This document shows, piece by piece, positions 1-6,046 of a stretch of 6,615 nucleotides of DNA; position 1 is the stretch's first letter; each line of letters begins with the position of its first letter. The position numbers and the translations under genes are program-made. This DNA comes from a bacterium (GTDB lineage: Bacteria > Chlamydiota > Chlamydiia > Chlamydiales > SM23-39): the NCBI GenBank assembly GCA_021818045.1, contig JAKAFF010000082.1, positions 1-6,615 on the forward strand, written 5' to 3'. A model generated the notes under the pieces. It made no database searches, was not told where the DNA came from, and worked only from the letters and a program-made list of their open reading frames with translations.

Positions 1-1
1 T

Positions 2-454
2 CCGCATTTTGCGCTTTTATCTACGCAAGAGCAGATCATTCCCCATTCTATTGAAGCAATGAGTTGGAGCGTTTCAAACTGGGGATTTGAGATGCGCCTT
101 GCCAAAGAAGTGCCCGTCTTAATCACTCGAGCACTCCCCGATTATCTCGCCTGTCTAACACACGGTCTCAACCTACAAGGACCCATCTTGTATGCTGTGC
201 ATCCCGGAGGCCCTAAAATTTTGGATCACGTACAAAATGTATGTAAACTTGCCCCCTTCCAAATGCAGCATAGTTTCGATATTTTGCGCCAATGCGGAAA
301 CATGTCCTCTGCCACTCTCCCCCATATCTGGCACCAAATATTGGGAGATCCAAATGTCGCAAATGGAACCTTTGTGATTAGTCTCGCTTTTGGTCCTGGT
401 TTGACCATCGCAGGCGCAGTCCTACAAAAACGAGGTATATCATGTGGATCATAG
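2..454 (+). CDS. Type III polyketide synthase (chalcone/stilbene synthase-like), C-terminal part, 5' truncated
   Basis: The frame is open from base 2 to the TAG at 452-454, so the window holds about the last 150 residues of a protein that starts upstream. Seen: an AVHPGGPKIL motif whose His codon is at 200-202, CGNMSSAT whose Asn codon is at 299-301, and AFGPGLT near the end. In the chalcone synthase family these are the catalytic His, the catalytic Asn and the GFGPG active-site loop; the nucleophilic Cys would lie upstream of the window. The segment EAMSW...NWGFEMRL also fits the family. Such homodimeric, CoA-dependent enzymes condense acyl-CoA starters with malonyl-CoA into resorcinols, pyrones or phloroglucinols. 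The starter unit cannot be told here. It overlaps the next gene by 13 bp, so it heads or belongs to a three-gene operon. The ATG at 59 is internal, because family-like sequence continues upstream of it. Confidence 0.93.
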   Translation, partial: PHFALLSTQEQIIPHSIEAMSWSVSNWGFEMRLAKEVPVLITRALPDYLACLTHGLNLQGPILYAVHPGGPKILDHVQNVCKLAPFQMQHSFDILRQCGNMSSATLPHIWHQILGDPNVANGTFVISLAFGPGLTIAGAVLQKRGISCGS

Positions 455-936
455 GGTGCATCCCCTTTTTACTCCAAGCGGCGCTCATCGCGTTTGACGA
501 AGGGTATTTTCATATTCGTAGAGGACTACCCAAATGGGAGCGCATCGGCCATCCGATCGATACAGCAAGCGTTTTAGTTTGCTTAGGGATGGTTCTTTTT
601 GCACCATTTAACATCGCAAACCTTGTGATTTACATACTGTGCTCCAGTTTCTCCTCCTTATTGGTTACAAAAGATGAGTGGGTCCATACGCTGCATTGCC
701 CGGCAACGGAAAACTGGCTCCATGCCATCTTATTTACCCTTCATCCAATCACTCTGGTATGTGCAGGAATCATGTGGCCTATCACCCAAGGCATCACCGT
801 CGCCTCTTGGATCCATTACCTATTCGACAACTCCCTGGCCATTCATTGGTTTTTGCAATTGCAATTTGCTGCCATGAGTCTGTTTTTTCTCTACCAAATC
901 GTCTTTTGGAATGTAATATGGAAAGAAACTCAATAA
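442..936 (+). CDS. Small integral membrane protein rich in His and acidic residues, in the polyketide operon
   Basis: This 164-residue protein is not recognised as a named family. It has about four hydrophobic segments, roughly residues 3-18, 43-68, 94-116 and 132-158. Potential metal ligands sit beside or between them: D19, E20, H24, H37, D40, D78, E79, H82, H85, E90, H94 and H101. The motifs FDEGYFH, GHPIDT and DEWVH..HC...ENWLHA are unlikely in a mere anchor and suggest, as inference, a membrane-bound metal-dependent enzyme such as a hydroxylase or oxidase. The start overlaps the synthase stop by 13 bp, and GAGG at 432-435 gives a plausible ribosome binding site 6 bp upstream of the ATG. 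The end overlaps the methyltransferase start by 19 bp. Position between a type III synthase and a UbiG-like methyltransferase implies work on the same lipid product. Confidence that it is a gene is high; the function is open. Confidence 0.85.
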   Translation: MWIIGCIPFLLQAALIAFDEGYFHIRRGLPKWERIGHPIDTASVLVCLGMVLFAPFNIANLVIYILCSSFSSLLVTKDEWVHTLHCPATENWLHAILFTLHPITLVCAGIMWPITQGITVASWIHYLFDNSLAIHWFLQLQFAAMSLFFLYQIVFWNVIWKETQ

Positions 937-1673
937 ATAATGCCTTCTACGATGATCTAGCAGAGGGGTGGTATACTGCAACAGATCACCCAGTCGCTTT
1001 GCTTCGGGCAGAAAATCGATTGCGCATCCCTTGGATCTTAGATCAGATTGGCAAAAACAAAACAGTCCTAGACATTGGGTGCGGGGCCGGACTATTAACC
1101 AATGCGTTGGCCAAAGCTGGACACAAAACGTTTGGCATTGATGTATCGGCATCCAGTCTTCAAGTAGCGCAAAAATACGACGCCACCTCTTCTGCACTCT
1201 ATCAAGTCGCAAATGGCTACGACCTTCCTTTTCCCGAGGCCCAATTCGATGTAGTCTGCGCTATGGACTTGCTGGAACATGTAGAAGAGCCGCAACTGGT
1301 GATTCGGGAAGCTAGCCGGGTGTTAAAGCCCGGTGGGCTCTTTTTCTTTCACACATTTAATCGCAATTTGCTCAGCTATCTTCTGATTATCAAAGGGGTT
1401 GAATGGCTGGTGCCCAATGCTCCGAGAAATATGCACGTCTATCCCCTCTTCATCAAACCTGAGGAGCTACGAGAGTTTTGTCATAACGAACAAATGTGTG
1501 TAGAGATCATGCAGGGCCTACGGCCGCAAATTTTTTCTAAGCCCTTTTTAAAAATGCTGATCGCAAAAAATATTCCAGCCAACATCTCTTTTTGTTTTTC
1601 TAAAAGTCTTGCTACTGGTTATTGTGGCCGAGCGAGGAAGAGCTTATACAGTATACATAGTTGGGGTAACTAG
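918..1673 (+). CDS. UbiG-type class I SAM-dependent methyltransferase
   Basis: This 251-residue protein begins MERNSINNAFYDDLAEGWY. That matches the UbiG N-terminus, so the ATG at 918 is preferred over the in-frame ATG at 678, which would add 80 residues translated out of frame through the membrane protein gene. Seen: SAM motif I VLDIGCGAG (residues 50-58), the acidic residue D75 in FGIDVS, DVVCAMDLLEHVEEP (111-125), RVLKPGG (134-140), and the UbiG-like stretch FNRN (147-150) followed by H173 and FIKPEEL. UbiG methylates the polyprenyl catechol hydroxyls in ubiquinone synthesis. Here the operon with a type III polyketide synthase (19-bp overlap with the membrane protein) suggests instead O-methylation of a phenolic or quinone lipid; that is inference. 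The last 62 bp run antisense to the end of malic enzyme. A true ubiquinone or menaquinone enzyme cannot be excluded. Confidence 0.9.
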   Translation: MERNSINNAFYDDLAEGWYTATDHPVALLRAENRLRIPWILDQIGKNKTVLDIGCGAGLLTNALAKAGHKTFGIDVSASSLQVAQKYDATSSALYQVANGYDLPFPEAQFDVVCAMDLLEHVEEPQLVIREASRVLKPGGLFFFHTFNRNLLSYLLIIKGVEWLVPNAPRNMHVYPLFIKPEELREFCHNEQMCVEIMQGLRPQIFSKPFLKMLIAKNIPANISFCFSKSLATGYCGRARKSLYSIHSWGN

Positions 1674-3321
1674 GCTCCCAAAACCGATTCTCAATCTCTT
1701 GTTCCAAATTGCCAAGAGGAACCTTGGCCACTTTTTCAACACATGCTCTTTTGGCAACGGCCATTGCAATCTGCCGGCTTAAATTTCGCACTTGCTCTAC
1801 CGGTGGTAAAAGCGCTGCATGAGGATCTTTGCGAGCGGCAGAGAAAGAGGCCAAAGCATGGGCTGCTTCTAAAAACATCCCCTCTGTTACTCGACATGCT
1901 TGAGCCGCCAAAGCTCCAAGACCTATAGCTGGGAAAATATAGACATTATTGCACTGCGCAATATGAAATATTTCCCCTTGATATTCGACCGGCGCAAAAG
2001 GGCTCCCTGTTGCTAAAATGGCTTTGCCATCGGTCCACTGGATCGCCTCTTCAGGAGTGCACTCAGCTTTAGGGGTGGGGTTTGAAAGAGGAAAGATAAT
2101 CGGTCTTTCAGTATGACGAGACATCTCCTGAATGATCTCTTTTGTAAAAATCCCGCCCTGAGCACAAACCCCAACCAAAATCGTCGGATGCACGTTTCTC
2201 ACCACATCCATTAGCGAAATCATCTCTGAATGGAGCCTCCAGTCTTTCAATACCGCTTGCGCCTTGACGTATGGCTGTTGCGCCTCATCTGTTGTTTTGC
2301 TGTTGAAGCAAATCAACCCATCGATATCGATGAGGTAAATCCTTGCACACGCCTCGTCGGATGAGAGCCCCTCATTTTGCATCGCAGTGGCAATCAGATC
2401 GGCAATCCCCGTTCCTGCAGAACCGGCTCCCATAATGACCACTTTTTGATCAGATAACTTCTCCTTTTTTGCTGCAACAGCTGCAAAAAGGGCTGCTAAA
2501 GCCACCGCTGCAGTTCCTTGAATGTCATCATTAAAACAGAGCATTTGCTCTTTGTAGCGATTCAAGATTTTTCTCGCATTATTGCGCCCAAAATCTTCCC
2601 ACTGGATCAGTGCCTTGGGATAGCGTTTTTTTGCAGCTACTACAAACCTTTCGATAAATTCGTCATACTCTTTTCCTGTAAGTCTTGTCTTGCGCCATCC
2701 AAGGTATAGTTCATCTTGTAACAGCGCTTGGTTATTTGTCCCCACATCGAGCAAAATAGGCAGCGTTTTGGCCGGATGGATCCCTGCAAATAGCGTGTAT
2801 AAAGATAATTTCCCAATGGGGATCGTCATCCCCCCAACCCCTAAATCCCCAAGACCTAAAATCCTTTCCCCATCCGTCACCACAATCACATCGATCTCAT
2901 TTTGGGGATAATTGGCGAACGCCTCATCCAACAAATCCTTTTGTTCGTAAGATAAGTACAAACCCCTTTGATGAAAATAGATCCAGCTATACTGCATCGC
3001 TGCATCCCCAACAGTTGGGGTATACAAAATGGGCAACACCTCGGCAATGTGCCGCATCGCAAATTGATAGAACAATAGCTCGTTGCGGCTCATCAACCCC
3101 ATTAAGGAGTCGTACTTTTCTAGAGGGGCCCGTTTTTGGCTGAAATTGCGATAAGATCTTTTGATCTGCTCTTCGATGCTCGAGATATGCGGAGGAATTA
3201 GCCCAACTAGACCCAACTCAGATCGCTCCATGGCACTAAATGCAGTTCCCTTGTTGATCAAGGAATGGTTCAAAACATCTACACCCCGTAAAGCAATGGG
3301 AACTACTTCTGTCTTTGCCAT
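1612..3321 (-). CDS. Malic enzyme (malate oxidoreductase, decarboxylating)
   Basis: Oxidatively decarboxylates malate to pyruvate, making NADH or NADPH and CO2, in the cytoplasm. Residue numbers are from the ATG at 3321-3319, giving 569 residues, close to the usual 560-570. Seen: YTPTVG with the catalytic Tyr (Y100), TDGERILGLGDLG (149-161), the general-base Lys in IGKLSLYT (K171), metal ligands E242 and D243 in WEDFGRNNA and D266 in CFNDDIQGT, the Rossmann loop GAGSAGTG (298-305), PLSNPTPKAE (411-420), ATGSPF (437-442) and NNVYIFPAIGLGA (458-470). The frame stays open to a start codon at 3438, but that would lie upstream of the best promoter and overlap the divergent transporter gene; a GGGGGA 9 nt before the chosen ATG also supports 3321. 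NAD versus NADP preference cannot be read reliably. The C-terminus overlaps the convergent methyltransferase by 62 bp. Confidence 0.96.
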   Translation of the reverse strand: MAKTEVVPIALRGVDVLNHSLINKGTAFSAMERSELGLVGLIPPHISSIEEQIKRSYRNFSQKRAPLEKYDSLMGLMSRNELLFYQFAMRHIAEVLPILYTPTVGDAAMQYSWIYFHQRGLYLSYEQKDLLDEAFANYPQNEIDVIVVTDGERILGLGDLGVGGMTIPIGKLSLYTLFAGIHPAKTLPILLDVGTNNQALLQDELYLGWRKTRLTGKEYDEFIERFVVAAKKRYPKALIQWEDFGRNNARKILNRYKEQMLCFNDDIQGTAAVALAALFAAVAAKKEKLSDQKVVIMGAGSAGTGIADLIATAMQNEGLSSDEACARIYLIDIDGLICFNSKTTDEAQQPYVKAQAVLKDWRLHSEMISLMDVVRNVHPTILVGVCAQGGIFTKEIIQEMSRHTERPIIFPLSNPTPKAECTPEEAIQWTDGKAILATGSPFAPVEYQGEIFHIAQCNNVYIFPAIGLGALAAQACRVTEGMFLEAAHALASFSAARKDPHAALLPPVEQVRNLSRQIAMAVAKRACVEKVAKVPLGNLEQEIENRFWEPSYPNYVYCISSSSLGHNNQ

Positions 3322-3351
3322 TTCCTTTTTTCCCCCATTTTTTTCATAAGG

Positions 3352-3380
3352 ATTTTGAAAAAAATCACTCAATCTGTCAA
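3352..3380 (-). promoter_or_regulatory. Predicted sigma70-type promoter of malic enzyme
   Basis: On the minus strand, a perfect TTGACA (3380-3375) is followed after exactly 17 bp by CAAAAT (3357-3352), which matches 4 of 6 positions of TATAAT. A start of transcription near 3345 would leave a leader of about 24 nt containing GGGGGA before the ATG at 3321. It fits the malic enzyme start and argues against the longer reading from 3438. No comparable promoter is obvious for the divergent transporter gene in the same 70-bp spacer. Confidence 0.55.
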
Positions 3381-3391
3381 GCTCGTAGCAT

Positions 3392-4888
3392 ATGAAAACA
3401 CCGGCATTTGGCAAGTGGCGCACCTTTTTCTGGCCCATCCACTTCGCTGAACTGAAAAAGTTCCTTCCGATGTTTGCGATGTTTTTCCTTATTGCCTTTA
3501 ACTATAACGTACTAAGATCATACAAAGATACGATCGTCATCACCGCTTCCCACTCTGGAGCAGAGACAATCCCCTTCATTAAATTATGGGCCGTGCTCCC
3601 CTCCGCAATCCTCTTCACCTTGTTGTACACGCGCCTTGCCAACCGCTTCTCCCGAGAAAAAGTATTTTATATCGTGATGTCTATTTTCATGGTATTTTTC
3701 TTTTTATTCGCCTTTGTCCTATATCCAGCGCAAGACTTTTTGCATCCCAACACAGCTGCGGACGCAATGCAGAGGTTTTTGCCAGATGGCTTTAAAGGTT
3801 TTATAGCAATTTTTCGCAACTGGACCTTTTCTTTGTTCTATATCATGTCGGAACTTTGGTCTACAGCTGTATTTACAGTATTATTTTGGGGATTTGCAAA
3901 TGAGGTGACCTCAGTAGAGGAGGCAAGACGCTACTATGGACTGCTCACATTTGGAGGAAGTTTTGCTGGGATTTTTGCAGGAGTTGCAGCGATCCAATTT
4001 TCCAGCAACCTCTACATCCCTTGGCTTCCATATGGCCACAACGCGTGGGATCAATCGCTCCTTTTTGTTTGCTGTACAGTGATTGCTGGTGGCGTGCTAA
4101 CAATGCTCATTTTTCGGTGGCTGAATGTCCATGTAATCCATCCAGTGGAGCAAACTGCCCCTCCAAAAGAGAAAATCAAAATGTCGATGCGGGCGAACTT
4201 TGCCTATCTTGCAAGATCTAAGTATTTAATTTACATCGCACTGATTGTGTTCGCATACAACGTGTCTTTGAATTTGGTGGAGGTAGTTTGGAAAGATCAG
4301 ATGAGAATGCTGTATCCAGATCCAAGCGAGTACAACACCTACATGGGAAAAGTCATTTTTACCATGGCCATCGTGGCAAGTCTTGCAGGGCTTTTAACGA
4401 CCAGCAAAGTAATCCAACGATTTTCTTGGACTGTCTGCGCCTTAATTCCTCCCGTGATCGTGGCCAGTTCCGGCCTCTTATTTTTCCAAGTAACTTCCTT
4501 TCCAAACCAAGGGATCGGCTGGATGCGTGAAATGCTGCAAATCTCTCCTTTAGCTTTAACTGTCATGCTTGGTTCTGTACAAAACTGTCTTTCCAGAGCT
4601 TCGAAATACACCTTTTTCGATGCCACCAAAGAGATTGCTTTCATCCCGTTGAATAAAGAATCAAAGCTGAAGGGCAAAGCGGCCATAGATGGAGTGGGAT
4701 CACGCCTGGGCAAATCTGGCGGGTCGGTGATTCACCAAGGGCTCATCCTCATGCTCTCCAGTGTTGCTGCAAGCGTCCCTTATGTAGCCTTTATTTTCTT
4801 GGTATTTATCGCTCTATGGATTGGATCGGTCGTACTATTAGGCAAGCAATTTGATGAACTCACCCAAAAAGCCACCGTTTCATCATGA
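3392..4888 (+). CDS. NTT/TLC-family nucleotide transporter (ATP:ADP translocase type)
   Basis: This 498-residue polytopic protein has the usual family length and about 11-12 hydrophobic helices. Family landmarks seen: FGKWRTFFWPIHFAELKKFLPMF at the N-terminus, NYNVLRSYKDTIVITA (38-52, including K45), MSELW (E154), NLVEVVWK (E297), ASKYTFFDATKEIAFIPL (403-420) and GKAAIDGVGSRLGKSGGS (428-445, K441). K45, E154, E297 and K441 appear to correspond to charged residues shown to matter in plant NTT proteins; this correspondence is from memory. Family members exchange host ATP for ADP or import other nucleotides or NAD across the bacterial inner membrane, and paralogues differ in substrate, so ATP/ADP exchange is likely but not proven. 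A stop (TAG 3386-3388) lies two codons upstream, so 3392 is the earliest ATG; no clear Shine-Dalgarno precedes it. Its stop overlaps the next start as ATGA (4885-4888). Confidence 0.96.
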   Translation: MKTPAFGKWRTFFWPIHFAELKKFLPMFAMFFLIAFNYNVLRSYKDTIVITASHSGAETIPFIKLWAVLPSAILFTLLYTRLANRFSREKVFYIVMSIFMVFFFLFAFVLYPAQDFLHPNTAADAMQRFLPDGFKGFIAIFRNWTFSLFYIMSELWSTAVFTVLFWGFANEVTSVEEARRYYGLLTFGGSFAGIFAGVAAIQFSSNLYIPWLPYGHNAWDQSLLFVCCTVIAGGVLTMLIFRWLNVHVIHPVEQTAPPKEKIKMSMRANFAYLARSKYLIYIALIVFAYNVSLNLVEVVWKDQMRMLYPDPSEYNTYMGKVIFTMAIVASLAGLLTTSKVIQRFSWTVCALIPPVIVASSGLLFFQVTSFPNQGIGWMREMLQISPLALTVMLGSVQNCLSRASKYTFFDATKEIAFIPLNKESKLKGKAAIDGVGSRLGKSGGSVIHQGLILMLSSVAASVPYVAFIFLVFIALWIGSVVLLGKQFDELTQKATVSS

Positions 4889-5754
4889 CGCAGGAGGTTC
4901 GTCCCTATCTAGAAGCAAGTTATTTAGGCGCAATCAGGGGTCTTTTGGGACTGCCCATCGAACATCCATTCGATGCCATCAAGACCAAATGCCAAGCAGA
5001 AGGCGGGCTTCGTTCCGTTCGAACTGTTACAAAAAGTATGTGGGCAGAGGCAGGGGTTCGCGGCTTTTATACCGGCGCCATTCCCAATGCTACAAGAGTT
5101 GCGATCAAACAGATGTATCGCTGGCCTATGATGCTAGCATTTCCATCTTGGTATGGAAAACATCTCCCCCAGCCCGTAATCGAAACTTTTCCCTCTGCCG
5201 CAAAAGTTGCTACAGGTTTGTCCATTGCAACTCTTGAAGTAGGCGTTCTCACCCCTTTAGAAAGGATCAAAGTCTTTCTCATGACACGACCGCTCAATGG
5301 CCCTGGAATTAGGGGATTTTTATCGGCTAATCGAGGACATGTGGGTAAGGAGCTATCTCGAGGGTTAAATGCCTTATTCTTAAAACAAATGATGAGTTGG
5401 GTGACATTTCTCGTTACAGATGAAAAAGCAAAAACTCAGGAAAAAAAACGGTTAGGAACAAATGTATTACCCTTCCCCTCTCTAATGAAGGTCAGTGCGA
5501 TTGTTGGAGGCGTTAATACAGCAGCTAATATGCCTTTTGATACAGTAAAAACACATCTCACAAAAGCCAATCGCATGAATCACGAAAAGCTTATGCAGAT
5601 ATTGCGACGCTCTATTCAACTCTATGGCATCAAAGGACTCTATGCTGGATGGCAGGCTCGCTTGATTCAATACATGGTGCAAGCATCGATTACGGTGCCT
5701 TTGTTAGATCACTTGGAAACTCGGTATAGCGGTGGTGATGGCGCCAGTACATAG
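4885..5754 (+). CDS. Mitochondrial carrier family (SLC25-type) protein in a bacterial operon
   Basis: This 289-residue protein has the length and threefold repeat of a mitochondrial solute carrier. The three PX[DE]XX[KR] signatures are intact: PFDAIK (28-33), PLERIK (124-129) and PFDTVK (217-222). Each repeat continues with the second-helix element: GVRGFYTGAIPNATR (57-71), LSRGLNALFLKQ (158-169 region) and GIKGLYAGWQARL (248-260). So six helices are expected, near 11-33, 66-86, 107-128, 160-178, 201-222 and 255-274. The cytoplasmic-side [FY][DE]XX[KR] motifs are degenerate. There is no cleavable presequence, as is usual for the family. The ATGA overlap suggests translational coupling to the nucleotide transporter. 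The family is essentially eukaryotic; a known bacterial case is Legionella LncP, an effector sent to host mitochondria. Whether this one acts in the bacterial envelope or is secreted into the host is unknown. The 3' end overlaps a convergent small gene by 65 bp. Confidence 0.93.
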   Translation: MTQEVRPYLEASYLGAIRGLLGLPIEHPFDAIKTKCQAEGGLRSVRTVTKSMWAEAGVRGFYTGAIPNATRVAIKQMYRWPMMLAFPSWYGKHLPQPVIETFPSAAKVATGLSIATLEVGVLTPLERIKVFLMTRPLNGPGIRGFLSANRGHVGKELSRGLNALFLKQMMSWVTFLVTDEKAKTQEKKRLGTNVLPFPSLMKVSAIVGGVNTAANMPFDTVKTHLTKANRMNHEKLMQILRRSIQLYGIKGLYAGWQARLIQYMVQASITVPLLDHLETRYSGGDGAST

Positions 5755-5953
5755 GGGAACACTCCCAATGGCCCCCGCGCCAAGCAAAGTATTGCTGCGC
5801 ATCTGAAAAATAGATTCCCCAGTACCATCCAGGACCATACCAACAATCAGAGGATATGGCCTCATCAGGAGCGGGTGTAAATGAGCGGGCTCCAGCTCCC
5901 GCAATCTCCCACAAACCCACTACAAGAACAATTAAAATCCAAGATCTCTTCAT
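5690..5953 (-). CDS. Small exported protein with a WYGPGWYWG aromatic core, copy 1
   Basis: This 87-residue protein is not recognised as a named family. It starts MKRSWILIVLVVGLWEIAGAGA, a clear Sec signal peptide with likely cleavage after about residue 22, so it should leave the cytoplasm. The mature part holds WYGPGWYWGIYFSD, then FAWRGGHWE and WRHHHRY: very rich in Trp, Tyr and His. The ATG at 5953 is chosen because GGAGGAGGG immediately precedes it and the signal peptide begins there; the frame extends upstream only through terminator and palindrome sequence. It is a diverged paralogue of the protein at 6235-6579. Its last 65 bp are antisense to the carrier gene, which constrains both. 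An intrinsic terminator lies upstream, so expression needs read-through or its own promoter, which I cannot identify. It could be a decaying copy. Confidence 0.68.
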   Translation of the reverse strand: MKRSWILIVLVVGLWEIAGAGARSFTPAPDEAISSDCWYGPGWYWGIYFSDAQQYFAWRGGHWECSPMYWRHHHRYTEFPSDLTKAP

Positions 5954-5962
5954 CCCTCCTCC
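5954..5962 (-). promoter_or_regulatory. Strong Shine-Dalgarno that fixes the start of the small exported protein (copy 1)
   Basis: On the minus strand GGAGGAGGG abuts the ATG at 5953, with the GGAGG core about 4 nt from the start codon. It marks the signal-peptide Met as the start. The site sits 8 nt downstream of the GC-rich palindrome at 5971-5992, so that structure lies in the leader, close to the ribosome binding site. Confidence 0.6.
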
Positions 5963-5970
5963 GTCGGGAA

Positions 5971-5992
5971 ACCCCGCCCTTAAGGGCGGGGT
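5971..5992. repeat. Perfect 22-bp GC-rich palindrome centred on CTTAAG
   Basis: ACCCCGCCC (5971-5979) and GGGCGGGGT (5984-5992) are perfect inverse complements around TTAA. On the plus strand the stem is followed by ATTTTC, so it could weakly terminate the transporter-carrier transcript, though it lies over 200 nt past that stop. On the minus strand it is a leader hairpin just before the ribosome binding site of the small exported protein. GC-rich hairpins like this also occur as REP elements or at IS200/IS605 ends; no transposase is seen here. Confidence 0.75.
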
Positions 5993-5998
5993 ATTTTC

Positions 5999-6038
5999 AA
6001 AAAACGGGTAGGGAGGGGCTTCGAACCCCTCCCTAACC
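5999..6038 (-). terminator. Intrinsic terminator on the minus strand
   Basis: Read on the minus strand, GGTTAGGGAGGGG (6038-6026) pairs with CCCCTCCCTACCC (6018-6006) over 12 of 13 positions around a TTCGAAG loop. One G follows, then six T residues (6004-5999). This is a textbook rho-independent terminator for transcripts from the His-rich protein gene at 6235-6579. It stands about 200 nt past that stop only because a palindromic element (6058-6221) has been inserted between them. Confidence 0.8.
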
Positions 6039-6046
6039 AATACAAT

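Noticed and set aside
678..917. Upstream extension of the methyltransferase frame from ATG 678
   Set aside because: This stretch runs through the membrane protein gene in another frame and its translation looks nothing like a methyltransferase; the family match begins at ATG 918.
820..1212. Minus-strand frame antisense to the methyltransferase
   Set aside because: A shadow frame: it crosses two well-supported plus-strand genes and shows no recognisable motif.
3322..3438. N-terminal extension of malic enzyme to a start at 3438
   Set aside because: It would overlap the start of the divergent transporter, lie upstream of the best promoter, and add 39 residues unlike malic enzymes; ATG 3321 gives the normal length.
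5999..6038. tRNA gene on the minus strand, suggested by the T-arm-like TTCGAAG loop
   Set aside because: No D-arm, anticodon arm or separated 5' acceptor strand exists; the pairing partner is directly adjacent and a T run follows, so it is a terminator.
5954..6040. Upstream extension of the copy-1 exported protein to 6040
   Set aside because: The added residues come from the terminator and palindrome; a strong Shine-Dalgarno and the signal peptide mark 5953 as the start.
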